From Proteles cristata cristata (lineage: Eukaryota > Chordata > Mammalia > Carnivora > Hyaenidae): a stretch of DNA of 64,000 bases. The notes under the pieces are model-generated. The model was not told the DNA's origin. It searched no databases and was given only the letters and a program-made list of their open reading frames with translations. The position numbers and the translations under genes were made by a program. Shown piece after piece: positions 17,845 to 28,025 of this stretch (its first letter is position 1; each line of letters opens with the position of its first letter). Location of the stretch: NCBI GenBank assembly GCA_017311185.1, contig JAESUZ010005523.1:620001-684000 (forward strand), in the 5' to 3' direction.

Positions 17845-19351
17845 TTGTTTTATTCATTTTTAAGAGAGGATTTTAAGAAAAGCACCGTATAATTAATTTC
17901 AGAAAATGATCTCAGTGATCCAGGCAGGATACCTGCAGACAGCTGAGCTCCTTTATGTGGAGGATGTTACCCAGGGATTCTAACTAAACCCCATGCAGAG
18001 GGGTATGGAGCAGGACTCTCCCTGCCCCCAGTGAGGAGGGCGGGGTGAGGAGACAGCTGGCGGGGAGTGGGGCCAGGAGGAGGGAATGGCTATACCCAGA
18101 GCCAACCCTGATGGAGGTTTAGGTGGTCCCGAGAGGTTGTGATCATCAAGAAAATATGAGAGGCACTTCCTGTTGGGGAATATTTTTATAGTAAATCTAA
18201 AAAGGCAAGGGAGTGGGAAAGCAACACTGCAAATAGCTGAAGCAGCCTATCTCTGTCCGGAGGAGGCACAGCGCTTGGCTCTCACCACTAACTTCTCCTG
18301 TACAACCAGTGGGAGGTTCCTGAAAATACCCCTCACCCCATTCCCACTGTGCTCTGAGGCCTTCTGAGCTCTGCGCTCTGGCCCAGGGACCCAGCACATG
18401 TCCCTTTGGACAACTGTGCAAGCTTTCTGCACTTTGACCTCTATTGAAGTAGGCAGGGCTGAGATGAGGGACCTTTGTTCAGCTCTTTGAAAACACAAAC
18501 AGCTCCCAACAGTAAATTCCTTGAGCCCCGGTTTTAGATTGAGGATTTCTACTGGATGATCTGGGAAATCTGGCACTGCCCTTCGAAGTCACTGGTCTGT
18601 AGGTGCATAGTCCTACAGACCTCCACCTTCCTGCTCCTCTTGGGAACTAGCAGCCTAAGAATCCTGGGAAGGTCTGGGGAATTTCTGTCCACCTGATGTA
18701 AGTTGACCCAAAACCACTTGTCTGTTCTCACAAATGACCACAGTACAGATCTGAGTTCTCTTCTGATTTCCCTCCGTGGATTTCTGGACAGTTGATTTTG
18801 GGGTCTGGCAACCCCACTGACCTTGACCAAGAAACCAAGTCCCTCCATCATCAAATGGGTACAAGAATGTCCCAACTTTGCAATGCTATGAGAATTGTAG
18901 ATCACGTCTATAAAGAGCCTTGCACAGGCAGGTGGGCGCTGGTGTCCACTGTCAGGATGATGTTACGCCAGCAGCCATTGTTCAGGTGAATTTATTTCAA
19001 ACTTTTTACATGGATTTGAAAGAACCAAATTCACATCTGTCATTCTTTGAGCATAGGGAAAGGAAACTGACTCTGTACATTCAGATATCAGCCATACACT
19101 GTGAGGGCTTCAAGAAGTGCAAGATTGTGGACATGTGGCAGGAGGGAACACCTCCTCTTTCTGAGGAAGAATCTGGAAGCTGGTCTTCCCCCTCCAAGAA
19201 CAGGTAGATGCACTGAGTCTTTATGCAAAGGCAATGCTGAGCCATGGCCATGGGCATCTCTGGGGGACCCTCAAAATGGAAACTGTTTCAAGCATCCCCA
19301 AAGAGATGGCAAATGAAATCTGGAGACAGTCATTTCAGGGCAGTGATGCAT

Positions 19352-19357
19352 AATAAA
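19352..19357 (+). promoter_or_regulatory. Polyadenylation hexamer AATAAA (upstream candidate)
   Basis: AATAAA in the context CATAATAAAAATGC, 2.3 kb after the CHAT stop. It is a canonical hexamer, but use is unproven. Confidence 0.3.
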
Positions 19358-19588
19358 AATGCTTGTGGCCACCTTACAATACTGCTAAGTCGCCAAAATA
19401 TATAAAGTTGACATTTGAGTTCTATTTTTATAAAATTGTTCTAGATTTATGGCAATATATACACGTGTATTTATAGTCTTTCCATTTTAAGTTATAGTTT
19501 TGTGCTTTCAAGAAATATATGTATGACTAAAGAACTGTATACTGAAAGCACTATATTCAAAATATTTAAAGACTGTAAGCCTGTATTC

Positions 19589-19594
19589 AATAAA
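19589..19594 (+). promoter_or_regulatory. Polyadenylation hexamer AATAAA (candidate CHAT 3' end)
   Basis: AATAAA in TTCAATAAAAAGTAATG, with a GT-rich stretch about 20-30 bases downstream, at the end of an AT-rich UTR-like region. It is the best candidate for the CHAT cleavage site. Confidence 0.45.
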
Positions 19595-19914
19595 AAGTAA
19601 TGCCAAGAAAGATGGTGTTAGCCATTGTTTTTACTCAGAAGTGCTATAAAGATTTTGTTGTAAACTCTGCAAACTGGGTTAGCGATTCATTTGGCACTGT
19701 CTGAGGTCTGTCAGCAGCAGCAGAGGATGTCTGAAAGATACAGGGAGAGAAAAGGAGGAAGGAACTTAAGTCTCTCTTACCATGTGGCATGGGGAAAGGG
19801 TGAGGGGCAGAGAGGTTCACGGGCTGTTTGTGATCAGGTTGGCAGAAACCTGGGTGCAGAGATTAGGGCCTCCACAAACATGCGTAGGAATAATGGAGTG
19901 GACAGAAAAGCACC

Positions 19915-20090
19915 AGCCTCAGAGATGGGATGCCTGGACTATAAATCCAGCTCTATCTCTAACTTGTTGTGGACTTTGGGAGTGTCACTTCACCTCTGTG
20001 GCCCTGTTTCTTTATCTGTGAAATGAGGATGTTGATATTAGCACTACTCACTTCCAAGACTGTGGTGGGATGACACGGATGGTCCTTGTT
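19915..20090 (+). repeat. MIR element
   Basis: It has the MIR layout: TGCCTGGACTATAAATCCAG, then TCTAACTTGTTGTGGACTTT, then a TTTATCTGTGAAATGAGGAT segment. It is fairly complete and in sense orientation. Confidence 0.8.
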
Positions 20091-20939
20091 TGAAATCGTA
20101 GTAAGTGATGTACAAATCTCTCACTGCACCCTCACAGGTACGTGCACACAGCTTCCTTCATCCTGCACAGCCCAAAGATACATTCCAAGCTGCAAGATAC
20201 CCTCTGCAGCCACAAAAATCCACAGAACCAGGACTGAGATTCCAAATGCTTTCCAATGAGAGCCTAAAAGGAATCTTAAAGTATCTGAATTTGTATAATT
20301 GGGATGCAGAAGAGGCATTATCCAAAAAGATAATGGCTAATAATATTCCAGGAGGAATGGTGGGGTTAGGAAGGAACAGGATCAAAGTAATGTCAGCTTG
20401 CTCTTAGTTATCATATAGATCACACATAACCCTAAAATAACAAGATGAAGACAATAGAGAGAGAAGAGTACCAACAGGCAAGCCAGCCCCCAACATACAA
20501 AATAATGCAATCCCCTCGTTATTGTCTTTGGAGTTTCCTTGGGGTGGATGTTGGCACATTTAGCTAAAAAGGCATGGAAGAGTCCCTCCCAGGTTCACAA
20601 GAACAACCAGAAGTTTCCAAAATAATCCTTGGTAGTGGGGGGAGAATCAGTGCCTTTCATTGCCTTTATAAATTCAGCTCATTTCCCTCCTTTTATAGTT
20701 CTCTGAGTTTTCCTTCCAAGGAGGCCTTTTGATAAATAATATGCCATCTCCAGGAAAAGCTGGCTTCATATCACATACAAGAGCCTTTCTAAAAGCTGTT
20801 CTCCCTGTTTCCGAAGGGCCAGGTCTCTCCTTATTCTATTCCTTCTGTTTCTTCCATCTCCTTGTGGGATTTCACTTCCTATTTCTGTCCCTTATGTGAT
20901 ATTGGACCCCAGGGTTCTCTCCTTGATATCACTTTTTTC

Positions 20940-21141
20940 TTTAATATTTATTCATTTTTGAGAGACAGAGCACAAGCAGGGGAGGGGCAGAGAGAGAGAG
21001 AAGGAGACACAGAATCCGAAGCAGGCTCCAAGCTCTGAGCTGTCAACCCAGAGCCCGATGTGGAGCTTGAACACACAAACCATGAGATCATAACCTGAGC
21101 CAAAGTCAGATGCTAAACTGACTGAGCCACTCAGGTGCCCC
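20940..21141 (-). repeat. CAN-type SINE
   Basis: A minus-strand element from TTAATATTTATTCATTTTTG to CTGAGCCACTCAGGTGCCCC, diverged from consensus in several places. Confidence 0.9.
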
Positions 21142-21275
21142 ATCTCTATTTTTAATATTAAAGAGCAGCAAAATGGGAGATTGAACTGATGCAGAAGGGC
21201 CCCTTTACCTATAAAAATATATGCACAGAAAAAATGCTTTTAAATACATAGTCCAATTCAAAAGAAAGAAAATAA

Positions 21276-21493
21276 GGGGCGCCTGGGTGGCTTAGTCGGT
21301 CAAGCGTCTGACTTTCGCTTAGGTCATGATCTCACGGCTCGTGGGTTCGAGCCCCGCATTGGGCTCTGTGCTGACTGCCAGCTCAGAGCCTGGAGCCTGT
21401 TTCAGTCTGTGACTCCCTCTCTCTCTGACTCTCCCCTGCTCACGCTGTCTCTCTCTCTCTCTCCTAGAAATAAATAAAAATATTAAAAAAAAA
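21276..21493 (+). repeat. CAN-type SINE, young-looking subfamily
   Basis: The intact GGGGCGCCTGGGTGGCTTAG head has few apparent changes. The direct repeat AAAAGAAAGAAAATAA flanks it on both sides. It shares private changes with the element at 48,446 (TTTCGCTTAGGTC, GCTGACTGCCAGC, TTTCAGTCTGTGACTCC), which points to recent descent from one source. Confidence 0.92.
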
Positions 21494-21730
21494 AAAGAAA
21501 GAAAATAAATCCTCACATTATAAAAAAAAAAAAAAGGCAGAAAAATGTCTAAAACAGAACAGTGAGCAGGAGCTAAAGATGTGTCAGACCAGACACAAAC
21601 TCCAGTGGCTAACAGCAGGGTTTACCACCCCTGCAAGCTGAGAGAACATAATCCCAGCTCATGCAAGATGGGAGATGCAGCTAAACTCCCTGCACAAAAG
21701 CAAAACCTCATAGAAATGTCCCAACTCTAA

Positions 21731-21732
21731 CA

Positions 21733-21776
<44 letters not shown>

Positions 21777-21897
21777 GAGGAAAAGAAAAGAAAAAGGAAA
21801 AGAAAGAAAAGAAATGAAAAGAAAAGAAAAAGAAAAGAAAAGAAAAGAAAAGAAAAGAAAAGGAAAGAAAAGGAAAAGAAAAAGAAAAAGAAAAAAG
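21731..21897. repeat. (GAAA)n / (GAAAA)n purine tract
   Basis: About 165 bases are almost purely A and G on the plus strand. The tract begins with about eleven AAAG/GAAA units and then becomes mixed GAAAA repeats. The minus-strand Phe/Ser-rich frames across it are repeat translations, not genes. Confidence 0.95.
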
Positions 21898-22708
21898 ACT
21901 AGAAAAACTCTTCCCATCAGCCCAAGGGAGCATTGAGGAACCATGCAATTCACTCAGGACAGTAGATGATGGAAAAAAGACATCCCTGAGAAATTAAACT
22001 ATAAATATGTGCCATATGTAAATGTGGAGCCTGAGTTTGTACAACTGATTTGCGAAGCAGGAATTCTAAGCCAATATTTTTTTTAAATTTCCTGTGTCAA
22101 TAAGATCCAAAGGGCCTCAGCAGAGTCCAATATAAAACAACCATCCACAAATGTGGAGACACCAAACACCCAGAGAGGGAAAACACTCTATTAAAGATGA
22201 GCTCACAGTCAAAAATATACAAACAGCACAAGAAATAGTTCACAAGAGGGAAAGCAGCAGATAAAGCGAACAGGAGAGTTAATATCACAAAGACTGCAGA
22301 GAAAAGACGACTCAGACAGAAGCTGTAAAATAGATATGTTTAATATTATAAAGAAAGAAATAAAAATACAAGGAAGACACATGTAGAAGTTCAGGAAGAA
22401 GAGATTAGTGAGAATGGAGGAAAGCACTGTTCAAGAGAAAATCGTTAGGAATATTTCAGAATCAAAGAAATGCATTACTCTAAAATTCTTGGCTCAAAGA
22501 AGAAATAATAATGGCAATTTAGAAATACTTAGATCAGAATGATAATAAAGATACTTCATATCAATATCTCTGGGATACAGCAAAAGTGATACTTTGAGGA
22601 AAATTAATACCTTAAAATACTTACATCAGAAAAGAAGAAAGGCTGAAAAATGATGAGCTAAGTGTACACTTCATACGCTAAGTGTACTTTTTTCTTAAAA
22701 AGAAAAAG

Positions 22709-22833
22709 TGGGGCACTTCGGGGCTCAGTCTGTTAAGCATCTGGCTCTTGGTTGTGACTTAGGTCGTGATCTCACGGTTTGTGAAATCGAGACTCACATC
22801 AGACTCTGCTGACAGTGTGGATCCTGCTTGAGA

Positions 22834-22883
<50 letters not shown>

Positions 22884-22956
22884 TTTTCTGCCTCTCCCCC
22901 ATGCACATGCATGCACACACACTCTCTCTCTGTCAAAAATAAATAAACTTTTTTAA
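22709..22956 (+). repeat. CAN-type SINE with expanded (TC)n tract
   Basis: A diverged head (GGCTCAGTCTGTTAAGCATC) is followed by a CT microsatellite at about 22,836-22,880 and a tail AAATAAATAAACTTTTTTAA. It sits inside old L1 ORF2 sequence. Confidence 0.88.
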
Positions 22957-23065
22957 AAAGAAAGAAAAAGAGCTAAACAGTAAACTCAAAGAAAGTAAGA
23001 AGATAAGACAACTATCAAGGAAGGAAAAAACAAAAAATAACAGAAAAGCAAAAGTTGGTTCTTTG

Positions 23066-23625
23066 ACCACATGCTCATGCTCACTGGAGGCCAGGGAGCT
23101 TAGCCAGAGCAGTGGCCAATACAGGGGTAGCAGTTGGACCGACCATTGCTGCAGGATTTGCAGGTTGTTATGTTCTGCAAGCCATGACACATATGGAGCC
23201 CCAAGCAAAACAAATTTTTCAAAGTCTACCAAAATCTGCCTACAGTGGTGGCTATTACAGAGGTGCATTTGAACCCATAATGACAAAATGAGAAGCAGCA
23301 TTAATATTAGGCATAAGCCCTACTGCCAGTAAAGGAAAAATAAGAGATGCTTCTTGATGACATGTCCTTTGAAATCACCCAGACCAGGGAGGATCTCCTT
23401 ATACAGCCAAAATCAAAGAAGCTAAAGATTTACTAGACAGCCAAGCTAAAAAATGACAAATGACATAAATGTATAATAAATTTTAAGTTCTTGTTAGTTT
23501 ATGTATATGAGTGCCAGATTCTTATAATAAAATGCCTGAAAGTTACAAGTTTTTAAAATGATTTAGTACAAGCTGAACCAAAGCTTTGGTATAAGTTTCT
23601 TCTTTGAATTTGAGGATTTTAAATC
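23066..23625 (+). pseudogene. DNAJC19P: Processed pseudogene of DNAJC19 (TIM14)
   Basis: The parent gene encodes the small J-domain subunit (116 aa) of the mitochondrial presequence translocase motor. The copy is intronless. A frame from 23,112 reads (start ATG changed to GTG) VANTGVAVGPTIAAGFAG, then CYVLQAMTHMEPQAKQIFQS, LPKSAYSGGYYRGAFEPIMT and K, followed by TGA (23,289-23,291) where the parent has KREAAL. After the stop it continues EAALILGISPTASKGKIRDA. A small deletion then shifts frame before the NHPD-x-GGS J-domain segment, and it ends ...DLLDSQAKK-TGA near 23,458. A 3' UTR-like tail with AATAAA motifs follows. The lost start, stop and frameshift make it non-coding. Confidence 0.88.
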
Positions 23626-23626
23626 A

Positions 23627-24575
23627 GATTATAGAATATTTGGAGATTCTGGAAAACAGTGTGGAGGTTCCTCGAAAAATTAAAAATAGAATTGCCCAAG
23701 ACCCCACAATTGCACTCCTAGGAATTTATCCAAAGTATACAGGAGTGCTGATTCAAAGGGGCATATGCACTCCAATGTTCATAACAGCACTTTCAACAAT
23801 AGCCAAATCATGTAAAGAGCCTAAATGTCCATCAACTGATGAATGAATCAAGAAGATATGGTTTATCTTATGCAATGGAATACTACATGGCAGTGAGAAA
23901 GAATGAAATCTGGCCATTTGTAGCAACGTGTATGGAACTCGAGGGTGTTATGCTGAGCAAAATAAGTCAGGCAGAGAAGGACAGATATCATATGTTTTCA
24001 CTTATATGTGAAACAGGAGAAGCTTAACAGAGGACCATGGGGGAGGAAAAGGGTAGAAAATAGTTGGGGAGAGGGAGGGAGGCAAACCATGAGAGACTCT
24101 TGAATACCAAGAACAAACTGAGTGCTGATGGGGGTGGAGGAGAGGGGAAGGGGGTGATGGGCATGGAGGAGGGCCACTTGGTGGGATGAGCACTGGGTGT
24201 TATATGGAAACCAACCTGACAATAAACTATTTAAAAAATAATAAAAATAAATAAGTCAGAGAAAGACAGACATCATATGATCTCACTCATTGGTGGAATT
24301 TTAGGAACTTAACAGATGACCATAGGGGAAGGGAAGGAAAAATAAGATACAGAGGGAGGCAAACCATAAGAGACCCTTAAATATAGAAAACAAACAGGGT
24401 TGATGAGTATGGAGGTTTGGGAGGGTGGAGAAAATGGGGGAAGGGCATTGAGGAGGGCACTTGTTGCGTTGAGTACAGGGTGTTGTATGTAAGTGATAAA
24501 TCACTGGAATCTACTCCTGAAGCCAAGACTACGCTGTATGTTAGCTAACTTGACAATAAATAAGTAGATAGATAA
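23627..24575 (+). mobile_element. Two carnivore L1 3' ends in tandem
   Basis: About 23,627-24,240 holds the last part of L1 ORF2 and its 3' UTR: GTGTGGAGGTTCCTCGAAAA, then ATGTCCATCAACTGATGAAT, then AGAGACTCTTGAATACC. About 24,250-24,575 repeats the terminal 3' UTR of a related copy (AAGTCAGAGAAAGACAGACA, then CTACTCCTGAAGCCAAGAC). Both are 5'-truncated and sense, and both lie inside the DNAJC19 pseudogene insertion. Confidence 0.8.
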
Positions 24576-25404
24576 ATACATACATCATACATATTTGAGA
24601 CTTAACACTCAATAATCATGGATAAATACATACAATTGGAATAGAAATATTGTTCATTCATTATTCATTTAACAAATAATCTGTTACCTACTTCCAGGCA
24701 AAATGAATGTGACATTCTCTGGCTTTTAAGTGTCCCAGTCAAATGGGATACTGATAAACTGGAACCTAAAATACAATGTGATAAATATATTTTTAACTTG
24801 GTTCTTTGAAATGAATAACAAAATAGACAAGTCTCTGGTAAAACCAATGAAATCAAGAGAAATTCAGAAATATATAATATTAATAATAGGTAGGTACAAC
24901 TATAGTAGACATTATAAAGATAACCAGAGAATATATCAACTTCTTTATGCCAATAAATTTGAAAAGTTAGATAAAAATTCTTAGAAAAATATAATTTAAA
25001 ACTAATAACAGAAGAAAAAAATTTCTGGATAGCCTTATAAATCTTAAATTAACTGAAGTAGTAGTTTAAAATCTTCCCACTCAGAAAAATAAGTATGGGG
25101 GGGAGAGGAATGTAAAATGTTATAGACATGTCCTACCAAACATTCAAAGAAATGATCATTTCACTTGTATATAACATCAATAAGGGACTATTCCCTCTTT
25201 GTATAAACTCCCTTATTTATTCTCTGAGGCTAGTATAACTTTAATATCCAAACCAGACTTGGAAAAACTAAAGGCCCATTTTCCTCATGCATAAATATCC
25301 AGAAATCTAAATGAAACTATAGCAAACAAATTCTAACAGTATATTAAAAAGTTAATGCACCCATGACCAAGTCAGGTTTATCTAAGAATACAAGGTGGTT
25401 TAAT

Positions 25405-25529
25405 ATTAGAAGATGATGAGCACCAGGTGATGTATAAAAGTGTTGAATCACTGTATAGTACACCTGAAACTAATATGATACTGTCTGTTAACTAACTGGA
25501 ATTAAAATAAAAACTTTTAAAAAAAGAAG
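25405..25529 (+). mobile_element. Short L1 3'-end insertion with direct repeats
   Basis: A terminal L1 3' UTR piece (ATGAGCACCAGGTGATGTAT to ACTGGAATTAAAATAAAAAC) interrupts ORF2 sequence. AGAAGAT occurs immediately before it (about 25,409) and again after its A-tail (about 25,526), a likely target-site duplication. Confidence 0.7.
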
Positions 25530-26239
25530 ATAGCTAAATGTCATTTACCCATGAACAGCTTAAAGAATAAAAATATAAGACCATTCTAATAGATCACTGA
25601 AATGCATTCAGTAAAATTCAACAGTCATTCATAACTTTAAAAAAATTTATAGTAAAAGGAATTAGAAAAAACTTAGCTTGACATAGAACATTTACATAAA
25701 ATATACAATATACATCATACTAAATAGGGAAATGTAGGATAAAGAGAGGATATGCACTATCCATTTCTATTCATCATTGCACTAGAGGCTCTAGCCTGTG
25801 CAATAAGAAAAAGAAAGGCTTAAGAAAAGAAAAAAAAAACCTATCATTGTCTGTAGACACAGTGATTGTGTATATAGAAAATCCAAAAGAATCTATATAT
25901 AAATTAACAGAAATCAACTAAAAAGATCAAGATTGCTTACATAAAATCAACATAGAAGAGTCAATTTTGTTTTATACACCAGCAACATACAAAAAACAAT
26001 CACAATACACAATACATGATTTACAATAGAACCCAGCAATAAATCTAACAAAAAACATGAAAACCTATACACAGATAATTATAAACTGCACTGAAATACA
26101 TTGAAGAAGATCTGAATAAAGGAGAGATATTTCAAGGTCATGAATATGAAAGCCTCAGAAAGATGTTAGTTTTCCCCACACTGATCTCTAGATTCAGTGC
26201 AACTCCAGCAAAACTTCAACAGGGGAATCTTCTGCCTCT

Positions 26240-27368
26240 GATAATGGTAAACTAGCTAATTCAGACTAAGCTTCCTACAGAAGACATCTTTAAAAATCTG
26301 GCATATATGTTTTTTAAAATTTCTTGAAATCATAAAAGAGCTAACTAGATCAAGATCAGGGAGAGGATGAGAGTAAGTGAGCATAGCACTGGCGATGTTT
26401 TTACTCTGAAGCCATTTAGTGATCTTGAATAGGCAACTAGAAGGTAGGATGCAATTTTTGTCTTTGCAGCGTTAGGCACATAAAAATTGGAGCCCAGCAC
26501 CACTGCTAGGGAATCCTGGCAAACCACCACCCTCATTGGGGCAGAAATGAGGATAAAATATAAATGAGCCAACCTCCACCTGGCCTTCCTCCCAGTTTCA
26601 AGCTATCTGGATGACTCAGATAACCATAAGCCCTGAAATCATATTAAGATGATCCTGGTTTGCTGGTGTTACCAGGAATCAGCAAGCAGTGAAGAAGAAA
26701 ATAGAGTCTTCTACGGAGGAAGATACCATCACCCTTCGCCTCAAATTGTTCCTACAAGTAATTTTTCTAATACAATGTCCAGTACACATTTAAAGTAAAC
26801 CAAGAGCTCTAGACAAAATAAGCAGACACTAGTAGAAATAAGGACGGAAACAGAAACATGGGATCTCCAGATAGTGGAATTCTCAAACACGGACTATAAA
26901 ATGAGTATCTTTACTATGATTGAGAAGATAACCTCAAAACTAAAACACTTGGCAAGAAACTGAAAACTATAGAAAGTGTTACAGCAGATTTGAAAAACGA
27001 CCAAGTAAAATTCCAGAATTAAGACATAAATAACTGGGTAAAAAAACAACCATATTGATGGCTTTAATAGCAGTTAAGACACGGCTACAGAAAAAATTAG
27101 TAAACTAGATTACAGGTAAAAATGAATGAGTGAATGCACACATACATATATACAACCCAAAAGAAGATCGAAAAGAGAAAAACACAGAAGAGACATAAAG
27201 AATACAGCCGGAAGGTCCAACGCATTTAACTGAAGTCCCTAAAAAGTGAGAAAATGGGACCAGAAGCAATATGTGAAGAGATAATGACTCACATTTTTTC
27301 AGAAAACAGATAAAAGGCTTAAATTCAGCTTCAAGAATCTCAACAAATCCCAAGCAAGATATATAAAA
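26240..27368 (+). mobile_element. Old L1-like 5' region (degenerate)
   Basis: AT-rich sequence with segments such as ATGACTCACATTTTTTCAGA and TCAACAAATCCCAAGCAAGA resembles the 5' part of old mammalian L1/HAL1 families. No frame survives. The family assignment is tentative. Confidence 0.45.

Positions 27369-27405
<37 letters not shown>
27369..27405. repeat. (AT)n microsatellite
   Basis: An uninterrupted alternating AT run of about 36 bases that is probably length-polymorphic. Confidence 0.97.
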
Positions 27406-27407
<2 letters not shown>

Positions 27408-27699
27408 CACCTTACAAGGGTTTCCAATCCATTCTACACCACTGACTTGCCTTGGAAAGTTACCTGGTCCCTCTGAGCCTTAGTTTTGTAAGTACATAGT
27501 ACAAAATACAACCTACTTCATAAGGATGGTAAAAAGATTAAATGAGATAATATATGGAAAGTACTTAGCATATCACTTGACACATAATTTCTGTAACTAG
27601 CTATAAATGTTGGTTCTTGCTATTTATCATTAACACTTGCCATACCAAGTAGAAACCCCGCATTTATCTGGCTGTCGCCTCTACTGACCACCACACCTT

Positions 27700-27928
27700 T
27701 CCTGCACCCCAGTGGTGGTGGTGCAGACACCCAGAAAGGAAGAATTCCCATCCCTACCCCTCACACAAGCTCTTAGGAGGGGACTTAGGGCGGAGGAGCC
27801 TCAAGTTCCACTCCTACCCGCCCTGGCCCCGCCCACCCCTGCGTGGCCACACCCTCTCCCAAGGGCCTGCCGAGCAGTTGCCTAGCAGTGTGTGTTGCGC
27901 TTTAGCCCAGGCCGGCGGCTTGGCTGCC
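27700..27928 (+). promoter_or_regulatory. GC-rich promoter region of the C10orf53 orthologue
   Basis: Base composition changes sharply from AT-rich L1 to GC-rich DNA. There are Sp1-type GC boxes (CTACCCGCCCTGGCCCCGCCC at about 27,814-27,834) and several CpGs (GCCGGCGGC near 27,911). No TATA box is obvious. The transcription start is not visible from sequence alone. Confidence 0.55.
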
Positions 27929-28025
27929 ATGCCGAAGAACGCAGTAGTCATCATGCGCTACGGGCCCTACAGTGCAGTTGGCCTGTCTGTGGAGTACCGC
28001 ACCTTCCGCCTAGAGGGCCTACAAG
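27929..28025 (+). CDS. C10orf53: C10orf53 orthologue (UPF0728), exon 1
   Basis: It encodes MPKNAVVIMRYGPYSAVGLS and VEYRTFRLEGLQ plus one base. With exons 2 and 3 it makes a 93-residue protein that matches human UPF0728 protein C10orf53 along its whole length (compared from memory). The function is unknown: the protein is small and soluble-looking, with no signal peptide or membrane segment. The start is the first ATG in the GC-rich leader (GCTGCCATGC, G at -3). The donor is GTGGGT at 28,026. The flanking genes CHAT and OGDHL are the same as in human. Confidence 0.93.

Larger units (their letters stand above)
17024..19610 (+). other. CHAT: CHAT candidate 3' UTR
   Basis: No coding signal follows the TGA. 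The AT-rich end (19,360-19,600) carries two polyadenylation hexamers, AATAAA at 19,352-19,357 and at 19,589-19,594. The second is followed by GT-rich GATGGTGTTAGCC, the expected downstream element. A minus-strand SINE (17,657-17,844) lies within. Whether the transcript really runs this far is inferred; a shorter UTR ended by a non-canonical signal is possible. Confidence 0.5.
19611..22079. other. Intergenic region downstream of CHAT
   Basis: Contents are a MIR copy (about 19,915-20,090), unique sequence to 20,930, a minus-strand SINE, a plus-strand SINE and a long (GAAA/GAAAA)n tract. The short open frames at 19,691-20,407 overlap the MIR or have no recognisable similarity. Confidence 0.6.
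22530..26240 (+). mobile_element. Old L1 ORF2 sequence, interrupted by several later insertions
   Basis: Sense L1 ORF2-like DNA can be followed in order through 22,530-22,690, 22,957-23,065, 24,798-25,404 and 25,530-26,240. Landmarks are AGAAAAGAAGAAAGGCTGAA at 22,628, GCAAAAGTTGGTTCTTTGA at 23,047 and the TTGCACTAGAGGCTCTAGCC region near 25,780. Each gap is filled by a younger element: a SINE, a processed pseudogene with further L1 3' ends, and another L1 3' end. The reading frame is fully degenerate. Confidence 0.8.

Noticed and set aside
20105..20407. 100-codon plus-strand frame downstream of CHAT
   Set aside because: No similarity to a known protein that I can recall, no splice or promoter signals, and a long antisense frame of similar size; best seen as chance.
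21708..21953. Phe-rich minus-strand frames over the purine tract
   Set aside because: Translation of a (GAAA)n simple repeat, without any gene context.
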